Shown piece by piece: positions 10,924 through 22,036 of a stretch of 64,000 bases of DNA. Each line of letters starts with the position of its first letter. Positions within the stretch are counted from its first letter, which is position 1. This DNA comes from Verticillium longisporum (taxonomy: Eukaryota; Ascomycota; Sordariomycetes; Glomerellales; Plectosphaerellaceae), in contig JAETXT010000003.1 of assembly GCA_019188255.1 (NCBI GenBank), positions 2,976,001 to 3,040,000 of the forward strand, read 5' to 3'. Under the pieces are notes generated by a model. That model was given only the letters and a program-made list of their open reading frames with translations, made no database searches and was not told the DNA's origin. The position numbers and the translations under genes are program-made.

Positions 10924-13382
10924 GATGATGAGAGGAACGAGAAGGAGAACGCCGGTGACGAAAGACTCAAAAGGGAGAAAGTGCAAGATGCGTCCAGAAG
11001 GTACCGCTTTTTATACCCGTACCGCTACACTGTAGACAGGAGTACAGCTTTGCCTAGCCTGCCTTGCCTAGGCTACGAGTCGAGGCATGTTACACGTGTT
11101 GCTGTCTCGACGCCACGCGTCACGAGCTTGAGGCGGTCCCACGTTCCCCGCACGACCTGATAAGCTCTCTGGGAAGTTTGTTCCTGGGTCGTCGGAAGAC
11201 AATCGCGAACGCTCGCATTTGCTTGCCGCATTTGGCTCAAGCGGCATCGACAGTATGCGACTGTCTCATGACATCGGGCAATCAGGGCGCTCACCAGCGA
11301 GCATTAGTGAGTGAAGATCGATGGCTGGGGGCCCGGTGAGATAACAACTTCCCCCTCACCGGGATGCGGCACCGGGCCGGTCCGGAATTTTGCCTCTTTA
11401 GTTTCCCCATTCGGACTGACGCGGCCGGCAAGATGGTGGGCATCCACTTTCGATGACGAGGGTATTAGAACGACTCCGCCTGAGGCCTATCTTTTAACCA
11501 TTTTAGTCCATATATTGGCTATGATAACTAGCTGACTGTGAACAACGCAATGCCCTTTTCCCTACCCTTTAAGAATTAGCGACGTTGGTTTTGGAAATGA
11601 TTCTTGCCCTTGGGGTGAAAGTAAGCTGCTGTTCCCTGCAGATATCTGATATACAATCAGCCTAGACTAATACTACGCTTTTTGACCCGACACATGGTAA
11701 TCTGGCATGATGTATGTTATTCGGCATCCTAGTACCAGTATCCTGGCACATCTCCAATTCTGCGGTGGTCCTTCCCTGCACTTCGAGTTCGGAAGACTGG
11801 AAGTAGGGCCCGAACTAGGGAGCTGATTCACTTTATCTGGGGTAAACTTAATGGCTGAAGTACCAGGTTGGGACGATCGGTCAATTTGGAATACGTAGGA
11901 CGGCCAACCTAGGTTGATTTCAGGTCCTGCGAGATACTTTTTACACAAACCTTCCAAGTCTAACCGGACATCTATGCCTGCGAATAAAATAGTTGCCTGA
12001 AGTATGCCAAGGCAAGGACTCCTGTAATTTTTCTTTTGTCGCCAGGCCTAACTGAGTCGAGAACGGAGAGAATCCGGTTCATTGGCGAATCTCCGATCTT
12101 CGTGGGTGGAAAACGGCCACCCACAGAACCCCTGACCCCATGACGAAGACTCTACAACCAGTAGGCCCAGGCTGAATACTGCAGGTCATAATAAATTGGG
12201 AGGTGGAGGGTACTTCGTAGAAGGACTGAGAACTGTCTGCTTTGCGTTTGAAAATCGCGGATCGAGATCGATGTCTTTAGCGGGTCTTGCGAGGGTAACC
12301 CACTAATATTGGGAGTTAATGGGAGATCGTTGGAGGTATAAGTCGAAAAACATATTATGAACACCGTATCAGAATTTTCGTATCTTAAAAAGGGATGTAA
12401 GTTCCTAGCTGCAGATGGATTTGGGGATTTATCGCGACGTAAGAATTGACCTTATCAAAATTTGCTCGTAAAAGCTACTCCTCCTATGTCCCCGTAAGTT
12501 CCTTATGGAATAGAGCTATATAAAGTGACGAAGAGACTCTAGCGGGCCGTAATTGATCTGACGAACTAACAGGATGCGATATGAAGTTGTTAGGTAGGAT
12601 TGCTCTTTGCGAATGTCGTCTTTCTAGTGTTTGGCCTCAGAGACGAAGCCTGAGAACTTCGACTCGTGGTTAAGGACCTGAGGTTGGTATAGTTGAATAG
12701 CTGTACAGCAGAATAGTCAAGAACCCATGATCGAGAACTGAAAGTCAGCAGAAGCCACAAGTTCTACATTAGGAGAAAGATGAGCGGCAAACTCAAGTAG
12801 CTCAAGTTCACGCGGGGAGCAGACGATTGCTAACTAATGTCATCGCTGCGGTCGACCCTTTTGCTCTTGAGCACTGACCGGACAGGAAAGTGTGTAGAAC
12901 AACAGGGTGGGGAACTACTTTGGGCACATTTTGTACGAACAGTAACAGTAGAGACCAGGTTCCAGCTGGATAATGGGCTCGGTGATGGCGTTAGACATTT
13001 TGATGTTAGTGCCCATGCTGTGCCGAATATAAGTATATCGACACAGCCAGTAGCCTAAGCGCTATACGAGGCAAGGACACTATACAGACGGTTACTATAA
13101 TAGAGTCAAGAACGTTAATAGGAGTCGTAGTAGGGCGTACTACTATCTAATATAATGCCCTAAGTAGTAAAGCTATGCTAATAACTAAGCCGTAACAGTT
13201 AAAGTCATAGATTGCCAATCAAGAGTAATGATTTCATATATTTAATTACACAAAGAAAATAGATTAATCTTAAACATTATTAATAAACCTATCACGACTA
13301 CCGAAGCTACGCAGTGAAATCTCGTCTCTTGGCCAACCTGCTCTGTTATATGGCCTGGAGGTCTGGATACGGGCGCAGGCTA
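10924..13382. other. 2.4 kb gene-free stretch with a 9 bp stem-loop
   Basis: No ORF with recognisable similarity. A perfect inverted repeat CCCGGTGAG (11332-11340) / CTCACCGGG (11355-11363) lies at a change from GC-rich to AT-rich sequence. From about 13060 the sequence is very AT-rich, as in RIP-mutated repeat DNA. Confidence 0.5.
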
Positions 13383-14420
13383 TCAGACCTGCCATCGCCC
13401 ACTCCGTTGGCGCTGGCGATCCACAAAGTCCCTGATCGCTTGCAGGCAAGCCTCCTTGTCCCAGTTCTCCCCCGGCCAGCCATGCTTGAAGTAAAGGTGT
13501 CGTATCCAGTCCGCGTCCTCCATGCAGCCAAATTCCTCATCCGTTCCGTCGTACTCTCCCTGCCTCTCCATCGCCTCGGCGTCGTAGGGGTCGTCATCTG
13601 GGTCATATTCGACGTAACGTTCCTCGCGATCCCAGTAATGTCCATTCCGCCACGGCTCCTCACGTTCATAATGCGCTTGACGTCTGTAGATGGTATGCTC
13701 GCCCAGAATAAAGACCTCGTCGAACCGCTTCAGAGATTTGATCCGATCTGAAAAGAAGTCTTGGGCCAGGATAATGGGGGCGGAGGGGCCGCACTCATCC
13801 TCGTCTTCGTAGACGAGTCCGGTCCAGGTATCGATGTAGATACAGTGGCCGGGGCCCTCCCAGCCATCGACTAGTGTGAGTATGTGACGCCCTTCCGATG
13901 GTGGTGGATGATGGTCTCCGCTGAATCCGAATCCTTCAAGCCACATGTCTTCTTGACCGCCTTGGTAGCAGTCAGTCTCCGAATAGTCAACCATGGTGCT
14001 TCAGTGAGTGATGCATCCGTCGTAGTAGTCAAATTGCGGCTCCGGGTCGTATATGTATGAGAGATGGCGCAGGATGTCAATGGCGAAAGGCGTCTTGAAC
14101 TCAAGTCCATTGCCGGGAACTGGCTGAATATGCGGCCAGCCGCCCGGAGGAGGGTGTCGTACCCTGTCATGTGGGAGCTTGAAGCGGTCGAGAAACTCAA
14201 GAAAGTTTCGAACAGGCGCGACGATGCGCTCGCGCTGGTCAACGCGGACCGTCTCGGCGATGCGCTGGTATACGTCCTCGAGCTTACGGCAGGTGAGGCG
14301 GAGCGCGACGACGCTCTGTTGATTGAAGAGAGTGAGGAAGATTTCTATATAGAGTTCCGAGGGGAGGTCCATAAGGCCTACGGGCCAGGCGATGGGGGTG
14401 TCGTCTTCGTCTTCAGACAT
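13383..14420 (-). pseudogene. F-box protein gene split by an in-frame TGA
   Basis: Starting at 14420 the frame encodes MSEDEDDTPIAW and then an F-box-like block LMDLPSELYIEIFLTLFNQQ ... LRLTCRKLEDVYQRI at about residues 16-54. At 14001-14003 it meets TGA after CITH. The same frame resumes at once with STMVDYSETDCYQGG and stays open for 204 more residues to 13383. No GT-AG pair near the stop removes it without loss of sequence. The expected role is substrate recruitment in an SCF ubiquitin ligase. Alternatives are two adjacent short genes (an ATG in GCACCATGG context follows six bases after the stop), a C-to-T nonsense mutation (CGA to TGA), or sequencing error. I favour one interrupted gene because the open frame is preserved. 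Confidence 0.65.
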
Positions 14421-14639
14421 GGTGGCGGTGATGGTGGTGGTGGACCACTGAAGAAGGCAGGAGCAAAAGGGACAGTGGCGCCTGGAGGCAACATCGTACT
14501 TATACCCATCGCCCGAAAAGGCTCAACCTCCGCGGGCCCAGTATTTTTTAGGCGCTCACGATGCCCCATGCTTTTAAGATCAACCAACAAGCCCGAACTC
14601 ATTAATAGCAATACTACATAAGAAGTTGGAGTTTTCATG

Positions 14640-15045
14640 CCTCGATAGTATTTATAGGGTTCCTTTACTCTATACGAAAAGAAAGGAAACTCCTCGTATT
14701 AATGTCTTTAAAAATAAGATCTTTCAGGGACATAGTATCGATTTTTTCGCCTTTTTCAAGTAGCGGATAGGCTCCAGTCTTAAGTCTTGGCCGGTAAGTA
14801 GAAAGTTTCTTGTCTTCCTTAGGGCTAGAAGTCATCACGAGCACCCTGCCAAAAGGCACCGATCTGGCTCGTCTTACTAGAAGAATATTTTGTCGCTAGA
14901 GGCCACGGCTAATAAGCTCATGCCTCTAAATTAAAGTTAAGATGAAAAGGTATGATAATAAGTAAGGGCCATAAAAATATATTAAGATAGATATCTAGTA
15001 GTATAAGTCCCAAAGTGCAATGTCTCTATATTAGTATGCCAGGTG
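14640..15045. other. AT-rich intergenic sequence, no gene
   Basis: Strongly AT-rich with many TA steps and no plausible coding sequence, consistent with RIP-degraded repeat DNA next to the LTR-like copy at 15046. Confidence 0.5.
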
Positions 15046-15175
15046 TTTACTATTACGACCTGGCAGCTTCCGGGAAGGGGGGAACTGTCAGAGGGTTAGG
15101 GTTGCTATTAGCAGAAGCTTAGGTTGTGACTCCGAGGCGATGTAGTGTCGTAAGGCGTTATGCACTCGTTATAAT
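15046..15175 (-). repeat. Degenerate LTR-like repeat, copy B (inverted relative to copy A)
   Basis: On the minus strand it reads ATAACGAGTGCATAACGCC ... AGTCACAACCTAAGCTT ... AACCCTAACCCTCTGACA ... CTGCCAGGTCGTAATA, matching copy A at 7014-7137. Most mismatches are transitions, for example TGTAACG in copy A against TATAACG here. LTR-like sequence may continue to about 15420. Confidence 0.75.
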
Positions 15176-15340
15176 AAATACAAGGTAAGACTTGGTTTGA
15201 TCACTGTCGTGAGCAAGAGTGTATCTATAAGTATAGAATGCCCATCCTTATATACCCGTTCATCCTGCCCTTAACATCTTTGATAGTGAGCTAATATTGG
15301 GTGGCTTACTGCTGTCGGTGATCTTGTCATTTTAGATCTT

Positions 15341-15405
15341 GGATCACGGTAATCCTAATATAACCGTGATCCCTTGCTCGTTGGATCATCGTTCCCCGTG
15401 ATCCG
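15341..15405. repeat. Inverted and direct repeats of CCGTGATCC
   Basis: GGATCACGGT (15341-15350) and ACCGTGATCC (15363-15372) form a perfect 10 bp hairpin with a 12 nt spacer. A third copy, CCCGTGATCC, occurs at about 15394. A palindromic TCACGTGA follows at about 15407. It sits inside the repeat remnant, so it may be LTR promoter or terminator structure. Confidence 0.7.
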
Positions 15406-16387
15406 GTCACGTGACCTGATTTATCTTATCAACCTGGTCATGTCATCCCGCGAGGTGGGCTTCGGGCGGCGTCCCTCCTTCTTGGTTGTTACAGTATGAG
15501 GCTGTCCGCGCTCAAGATGTGATGTTGCTATTCGGACTACATGTGCCAACCTGGCGGGTCAGGTGGCAGGACTTTTGAGGAGATAAAACTGGCAAGCTCA
15601 TCACAGCAGTTCTTGTCAAGGGGGACAGTGCTCGAGGTGGTAGTGAAGACGAAATAGTGGAAGCATGGAGGTGGTCAGAGATGCAGGTGCAAGAGACAGA
15701 TGGTAGAGTACTTGCCTTGAAGGGGTATCTTTTGCGTACCTTGCCTTGTATTAACGTAAGGTAAGGTACCTACATGGACAGAGGCACAACGGGGATCCGA
15801 CGCGCCAGTGCCACAATGACGCGCGCCAACCCCGCGACGGCCCAGATTTAGTGGAGAGCGCAGTGGACTTCAGTGGGCAGAAACCGGGAGCACTGAGAGC
15901 ACTGAGAGCGCGGAGAGCAAAGTCCTTGAGTCCTAGGACGGGCACTAGCCACACGCGCCATGGGTGGCGGGTGCCGGCATCTGAGGCAACGTCATGCATG
16001 GCATTTTCATCGTCATCCACGCAAGCAGCTCCAACTCTTTCCGCCGTCAACCCAACGACGAGCCTCCTCGTCCCCTCCACATGAGCTCATCGAGGCCGAG
16101 AAGCAGGTCTCGACATCCACATCCATCGTCTGCCGTGATGTCAGACGGCACTGCCATGATGACTGACCTAGGCCAAGTCCGGGTTCTGCGAAGATCGCGG
16201 ACGCAGGCTCGCCATGTATATCAGCAGCTCACCTGCAGTGAAGGTTGGGATCAGTTTTCCCTCACTTCAACAGCCTCAAGCATTGTATAAGATACCCAGC
16301 AAGATTATCAATACTTCACCTCATCGAAACTCAACCTCACTACACCCTCACACCATTACAACCACAACCACAACCACAACAAGCATC

Positions 16388-17836
16388 ATGGGTCTCAAGG
16401 ACAAGATCAAGGACGCTCTTCACAGCGATGAGCGGGACGAATACGCTGACACGACAACCCACGGCCACACTGGCACAACCGGTGCCTACCCCAACGATGA
16501 CGCCAAGCTTCAGAAGACCGACCCAAGGACACACAACCATGGTCTCTCGTCGCACGACCCCAACTACAGACACCAGCAAACCGATTCGGGCGTCGGCTTG
16601 AATGACCGCAGCCACAGGGACAACATCAACAACAACACCAGCACCACTACCACGACTGCCACCGCCGCCGGCCAGAACGACCCCTACTGGGGCGCTGTCG
16701 GCCGCGACGACCCCAGCCGCGTCGGCCACAACAACACCAACAGCCTGAACCGCAAGGACCTTCCTCTGCGCCCTGGCGAGCAGACCTCGGGTGCCTACGG
16801 CAGCACTGGCTACGGCACCACCTCCACCAATGCCGGTCCTCATGACAGCAACGTCGTCAACAAGGTCGACCCTCGCGTCGACTCTGACCGCGACAACCGT
16901 GGCGCCTACGGTACCACCGGACTGGGCACAACCGCCCACGGCACCACTGCCCACAGCAACACAGGCTATGGTGGCACATCCGGCACCGGCTATGGCGACA
17001 CCTCCAACAGGGGCTACGGCAACACATCCACCACCGCCGGTCCCCACAAGAGCAACGTCGCCAACAAGCTCGACCCCCGCGTCGATTCCGACCGCGACAA
17101 CCGCAGCAACTACGCCTCCAACCAGGCCTATCCCAGGGGCGAAGCCGTCGGCGGAGGCACCTACAGCACCGCCCCTGGCAGCCACCAGGTGACAGGGCAC
17201 CGCCTCGACGACAACGACGGCTACGACAGCCGCACCCGCGACCGTGACTTCGGCCGCGACTCCCGCGATCGCGCCTCAGGCTCCGGCCCGGGCATCGCGG
17301 GTGGCGTCGGCGCCGCCGGCGCAGGCATCGCCGCCTCGGAGCTGGCGTGCCACCACCGCGACCGCGACTTTGACCAGACGGCCTCGAGTGACAACTACCA
17401 GCGCGGCGGCGGCGTGCCGCAGTCCAGCATGCTCGACACGCACAGCAGCCCCGTCGGTGCCCAGGGCGGTCTCGGCAATACGCGCGTTGGTCCCCATGAC
17501 AGCAACATGGGCAACAAGCTCGACCCGCGCGTCGACTCGGACCTCGACGGCAGGCGAGCCAACCAGCTTGGCGGCGTCGGTGCCGGCGGCCCTGGTGGGT
17601 TGCAGGGCGGACAGTACGGCACCGGCCACACCGGCTCTGGTCTGAGCGGTGCTGGTCTCACTGGTGCGGGCGTTGGTGCTGGGTCTGGTGTTGGCGCTGG
17701 GTCTGCGGGCCTGGGTGCTGACCACTACGGCCCTGCCCACGAGGGTGCCAAGGTGTTCCACAAGTGCCGTGGGTGCGGCATGGACAATGACATTAGTCAG
17801 TACTTCCGCAAGGATGCTGTGTACCGCATGGGTTGA
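16388..17836 (+). CDS. Hydrophilic glycine/aspartate-rich repeat protein with C-terminal CxxC motif
   Basis: Single exon, 482 residues, ATG in ATCATGG context after a 5' leader rich in CCACAA repeats. The N-terminus (MGLKDKIKDALHSDERDEY) is charged. The body is low-complexity Gly/Thr/Asp/Asn with three spaced copies of the repeat PHDSNVVNKVDPRVDSD (about residues 149-171, 216-238 and 367-389). A Gly/Ala-rich segment (about 295-320 and 400-445) is followed by a compact C-terminus with HKCRGCGMDND. It has no signal peptide or membrane segment. The repeat is one I recognise from fungal hypothetical proteins of hydrophilin/LEA-like composition, which suggests a stress or conidial role; that is inference. 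The two CxxC cysteines alone cannot make a full zinc site. Confidence 0.75.
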   Translation: MGLKDKIKDALHSDERDEYADTTTHGHTGTTGAYPNDDAKLQKTDPRTHNHGLSSHDPNYRHQQTDSGVGLNDRSHRDNINNNTSTTTTTATAAGQNDPYWGAVGRDDPSRVGHNNTNSLNRKDLPLRPGEQTSGAYGSTGYGTTSTNAGPHDSNVVNKVDPRVDSDRDNRGAYGTTGLGTTAHGTTAHSNTGYGGTSGTGYGDTSNRGYGNTSTTAGPHKSNVANKLDPRVDSDRDNRSNYASNQAYPRGEAVGGGTYSTAPGSHQVTGHRLDDNDGYDSRTRDRDFGRDSRDRASGSGPGIAGGVGAAGAGIAASELACHHRDRDFDQTASSDNYQRGGGVPQSSMLDTHSSPVGAQGGLGNTRVGPHDSNMGNKLDPRVDSDLDGRRANQLGGVGAGGPGGLQGGQYGTGHTGSGLSGAGLTGAGVGAGSGVGAGSAGLGADHYGPAHEGAKVFHKCRGCGMDNDISQYFRKDAVYRMG

Positions 17837-19235
17837 AGACGTACTTTGTATGAGAAGCGAACTGTAATGATATCATGATAGTAGCAGCTGAGTGCGGAAT
17901 GAGCACTGTCAATATGACTCGAATTTATAAAGATGGCGTAGCGACATCGTTATTGCTGTATACTCTGCTCGCTGATAATGTGCCACCGTCTTGTGTGGTG
18001 CTAGTGACCTCTTCGATGCGCTCTGAATCACGGGCAGAACGATCTAGAAGCGCATCGTTTAACAACTTGTGGCCAAGGCCAGAACGAATCCTAGGCGCTC
18101 GTTCGAAGACTGATTCAACAAAGGACATAGTATCCAATTGAATCGTCTACATCATATCCATATAACACCGGCAGAACCGCCATACAAAGCCGATGCATCA
18201 AGGGCTCCAATGGCATGTACGAAAACGAGCCGGGGGCAAATTTCCTCCAGGATTTCTTCAAGTCACAATCGTCATAGCCAAGTCTTTAATCTTTTCTTGT
18301 GCGAAATACAATGGCTCAACTCTCTCAATTTGTACGTGGGCTTCGTTAGGCGGCCTGCAGAATGGAGACTGATTTATCTTGGTGCGGGAAAAGTCTCATG
18401 CAATTGCCGTCACCCATTCTATTCAAGACATCAGTTTCGCAAACATCAAAAGACAGGATACGGCACGCCGGTGACCGAAATTGTTACCAGAATCATTAAA
18501 TCATTCGCACTTCATGGATAGCTCCCTCCTATTTGGCGCGTGCACAAACCAGGGGCGCTCTGAAACGCGACGGAGCATCGTGGTCGGGGTCGGACAATTT
18601 TATCACAAACCCACCAGCAAACGTGCCAAAGCGATTCAGACTTTCTCTTGGCAAGTTGCCCGTTACCAGGGCCGTCGGTCTCATCCCCCGGATCCTCGCT
18701 GATGGTCCGATAGGACCAGACTGCATCGCAGATCGGTTGACACTCGACCCTCAGCCCATTGCACATGGTGACAAGGGGGGGGGGGGCACGGCGCGGCGCC
18801 AACGAACACCAGCCCCTGTTTGAGATCAGACGGCAGAGCGTTTCAGCAACGGCCTCCTAGAGGCTTGACCCTTTCCCATTGCGATGCCGTCGCGGCAGCC
18901 CAGGCCTCGTCTCCTGTTTGACAACTGGGTGCATGAGGCATTCGTGAGGCAGAGCCCTGCCGAGCTCGTGTTCGCCAGGCGTCGTAGCTACGAGACTCGA
19001 AGCCTGGGGTAGCGAGCGGAAGCGGGAACAGACGAGGCGCCGTTGGGAGGGCGTTCACATATAAGCTCGCCATCTGATCGCCGTCCCAAGTCGAAATCGC
19101 AACATCACTCTCCACGGCACTCTCATTCGCTGCCCTTCTCCTTCCGTCTTCTCTTCGATCAACCCGGCTGGCCCACCTTCGTTTTGACCCTCTTCGACAG
19201 AGCTTCCGAGTACCATCTTTCTTTCTTCTCCAACC
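17837..19235. other. Intergenic; no gene seen, poly-G tract
   Basis: About 1.4 kb with no convincing ORF. A run of about 13 G residues lies near 18775-18787. The last 150 bases before 19236 are pyrimidine-rich (TTCTCCTTCCGTCTTCTC), as in the core promoter or 5' UTR of a filamentous fungal gene. Confidence 0.45.
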
Positions 19236-19953
19236 ATGAAGTTCTTCACGCTCCTTACCATGGCCACAGCCGCTTGTGCTGCCACCATGCACGCCAGCCA
19301 CTCGAAGCGTCACTCCAAGAGACACGCCAGGAGGCACGCGAAGCGCCAGTGCGGCGCCGGTGGAGGCGCCGGCGGAGCCCCCGACGCCGGCGCCCCGGCG
19401 CCCATCTTCTCCGAGGTGCCCACGGCCTCCATCACCCCCGACGCCCCCGAGGCCGCGCCGCCCGCCGCCAACGGCGACACGCTCGTCCTCTTCGAGATTG
19501 GCGGCGTCCCGGGCAACGAGTGCCTCACCTTCCGCAACAACGGTAAGCCCGCCTTGGTCAAGTGCAGAGCATCTCGAGTCCCCAGACTAACGCAAACGAC
19601 CAGGCGAAATCGTCAACGCAGCCTGCGTCAACGAGGCCGCCGACAGACAGATGACGCCGTCGACGCAAAACGGCAGCCCCGTCCTCGTCGTCCAGCGCGC
19701 CTTCAGCGCCGGCTTCCGCCCGGACCTCGTCGGCGTGCAGGCCTGCGTCGGCTTCAACGGCACGCACTTTCGCGCCGAGGACTGCGCCGCCGGCGCCGGC
19801 GTCGAGCTCGTCGCCTTCACGGGCACCAATGTCGTCGCGAGCGGCGGCGCGTGCCTCAACGGGCATGACGAGCGCGCGCAGGTCACGGTGGATGTGGCGG
19901 GCAACAACTGTGCCGCGTTTACGCCGACTGTCGTGACGCCTACTGCGCCTTAG
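19236..19953 (+). CDS. Small secreted cysteine-containing protein
   Basis: Exons 19236-19542 and 19604-19953, intron 61 nt (donor GTAAGC, CTAAC branch site, acceptor ACCAG), 218 residues. MKFFTLLTMATAACA is a clear signal peptide. It is followed by a run of basic pairs (SKRHSKRHARRHAKRQ) that offers several Kex2-type cleavage sites, then a Gly/Ala/Pro linker. The mature domain (from about residue 80) includes GGVPGNECLTFRNNGEIVNAACVNEAA and VGVQACVGFNGTHF, each under 30 residues, with several cysteines that could form disulfides. It resembles fungal secreted proteins of unknown function. No catalytic motif is visible. Confidence 0.8.
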
Positions 19954-19980
19954 ACTCGGCTGCCGGGTCACTGTGCGTCA

Positions 19981-20052
19981 TGGTCGTTTGACCGATGGGT
20001 CTTTTGACCAATGGGTCTTTTGACCGATGGGTCTTTTGACCGATGGGTCTCT
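19981..20052. repeat. 16 bp minisatellite, about four copies
   Basis: Unit GACCGATGGGTCTTTT (one copy has CAATGG in place of CGATGG) repeated about four times just downstream of the secreted protein's stop. The period equals that of the repeat at 4133, but the sequence differs. Confidence 0.9.
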
Positions 20053-20626
20053 TTTCCTGGAGGGAGGTGGTGATAGCCTTGCTTCGGAGAGAGAGGAAGT
20101 GTTGCTTCTCGTGTAAATGATTGGGAATGCTCCTCGCTTGAGCAGATGAATAATACCTTTACTACGACGAATTCTGCATGCTTCTTGTTGAGAGAATGTC
20201 GAGAGTCTGCTTCATACAACATGATGTATTTGTTTGCCACCAATTGAGGCCGTGATACACAGCCCCTTCATTCACTTCCAGGGAGGAACGTCACCCGCAG
20301 GATCAAGAGTCAATTGATCTCCCCGAGATCCGACCTCCCCGGAATCCAAGACTCTGAGCCCCGTCGCTCGGTCACAACCACCGAGCGCATCCGAACGACG
20401 GATGCGAATGGAGTCGAAGAGTGGATAGCACGGACTGTCGAACGAGGCCGCTACCAGCCTTATGAAGCGCCAAAGCCCGGGCCAGAGATGCATGATCTCA
20501 TGCACCTCGTCACCTCCATCTGCCCCCAATTTCTCCGCCTGCATCCCCCACGATCCTGACTCCATCCTCTCTGGCATCCCCGCCCTGCTTGACTCGTCAC
20601 TTTTGATCGTCGCTACACCACCATAG

Positions 20627-22036
20627 ATGGAGACGTCGTGGGAGCAGGTCTCGCCGACCACCTTTCGCCAGAAGCGTGCCGTCATCGAAGGCTTCTACAG
20701 CCGTATCCGCGGCGCCATCGGTCAGCCATCAGATTGGATCCTCACGAGCACCGTCCGGTTCGCCAACCACAATGGCCTCACCGCCGGCGAGACGACCGCC
20801 GCCCTGAAGAAGGCCTGGCTCCAAGCCCGCCGCGACGTGCCTCAGATCGCAGCGACCCACGACGACGACGCGGCGACAAAGATGATTGAGCTTCCCGCCA
20901 ATGTCGCGGCCCTCACCGCCTGGCTCGACGAGACCTTCCTCATCTGGCCCGACAAGACGGCAGACGACGTCTACCGCACAGCCGTCAACCGCCGCGTCGC
21001 AACTCTCATCTACTGCCCCGCCGCCCGTGAGCTCACGCTGCAAATCAACCACGCCTTCATGGACGGCCGCGGCACGCTCCTCTTCTGGGACGCCTTTTTC
21101 GACGCTCTCGCCAACCCGCAGGACGTCATCCTTTCAGCCGAGACACTGCTGCCCAACCTGCCCCCGTCTCTTGACGCCCTGATCGGTATTCCCGAGACGG
21201 CATCGGACGAGGCCAAGGCTGCCGTGCCCGAGGTCCTGGCTCGTGCGTCGACCGCAAATTCCATCAAGACGCCGGTTGCCGATTTGACGAAACCGCCCGC
21301 CGGCTTTGGGCGTCGCGAACTGCGCCTCAGCAAAGCCGAGAGCAGCGCCGTCTTCGCGGCGTGCAAGGCGAGAAATGTTACCGTCACGGCGGCGCTGCAG
21401 ATTGCGGCGGGCATCGCCGTGCAAGAGGTGCAGCGGGAGATTGAGGGCACGGCCGGGGACACCTGGGCCGGGCTCGCCAACTTTGACTGCCGGCGGTATT
21501 TCCCGGACGAGTATGCTGCCGCCAGAGGCATGTCGGCCTGCTACTTCGTCGTCATGCCGTACACGGTTGCTCTGAGCGAGCAAACCTTCGACGTGGCAGC
21601 GAAGGAGCTGTCAGATCGGTATAGGGGCGGGATCAAGCACCCAGACGCTGAGAACGTGTTGGAGGCACTGCCAGCATCGACCGATGTCTTTGTCGAGGCG
21701 GCGCTCGCGGGTGTGAGTTCGGGCAACGCACCATGGTATACGGCGTTGGGCATCGTGGATAACTACATCAAGGTGCGGCATGGCGATTGGGAGGTGGAGG
21801 ACTTCAAGATCGCAAACACTCTGCAGGGCCCAATGGTGCAGTTCCTCATGTGGACGTTCAGGGGCGAGCTGGTGTTACACGGCGCGTACAATGAAGCGTA
21901 CTACGAGCCTGCGTATGTCGATGACCTGCTGGCAAGGAGCGTCGCTGCCCTGCGACGGGCGCTTGGGGTCGCCGATGGCGAGACCAGCTCATCCGGTGAT
22001 GGTCCCGACCAGGGTGCCAACGTGTTGACGGCATGA
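20627..22036 (+). CDS. Acyltransferase of the condensation-domain / trichothecene-acetyltransferase-like fold
   Basis: Single exon, 469 residues. The segment LQINHAFMDGRGTLLFWDAFF at about residues 140-160 carries the xHxxxDG active-site signature shared by condensation domains, BAHD enzymes and fungal O-acetyltransferases; the histidine and DG are present. The second half has the expected LANFDCRRYFP-like segment in place of a DFGWG motif, so it is not a plant-type BAHD. The likely reaction is acetyl-CoA-dependent O-acylation of a small metabolite. The substrate is unknown and there is no biosynthetic core gene nearby. The ATG follows CACCATAG, an ordinary context. No signal peptide. Confidence 0.7.
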   Translation: METSWEQVSPTTFRQKRAVIEGFYSRIRGAIGQPSDWILTSTVRFANHNGLTAGETTAALKKAWLQARRDVPQIAATHDDDAATKMIELPANVAALTAWLDETFLIWPDKTADDVYRTAVNRRVATLIYCPAARELTLQINHAFMDGRGTLLFWDAFFDALANPQDVILSAETLLPNLPPSLDALIGIPETASDEAKAAVPEVLARASTANSIKTPVADLTKPPAGFGRRELRLSKAESSAVFAACKARNVTVTAALQIAAGIAVQEVQREIEGTAGDTWAGLANFDCRRYFPDEYAAARGMSACYFVVMPYTVALSEQTFDVAAKELSDRYRGGIKHPDAENVLEALPASTDVFVEAALAGVSSGNAPWYTALGIVDNYIKVRHGDWEVEDFKIANTLQGPMVQFLMWTFRGELVLHGAYNEAYYEPAYVDDLLARSVAALRRALGVADGETSSSGDGPDQGANVLTA

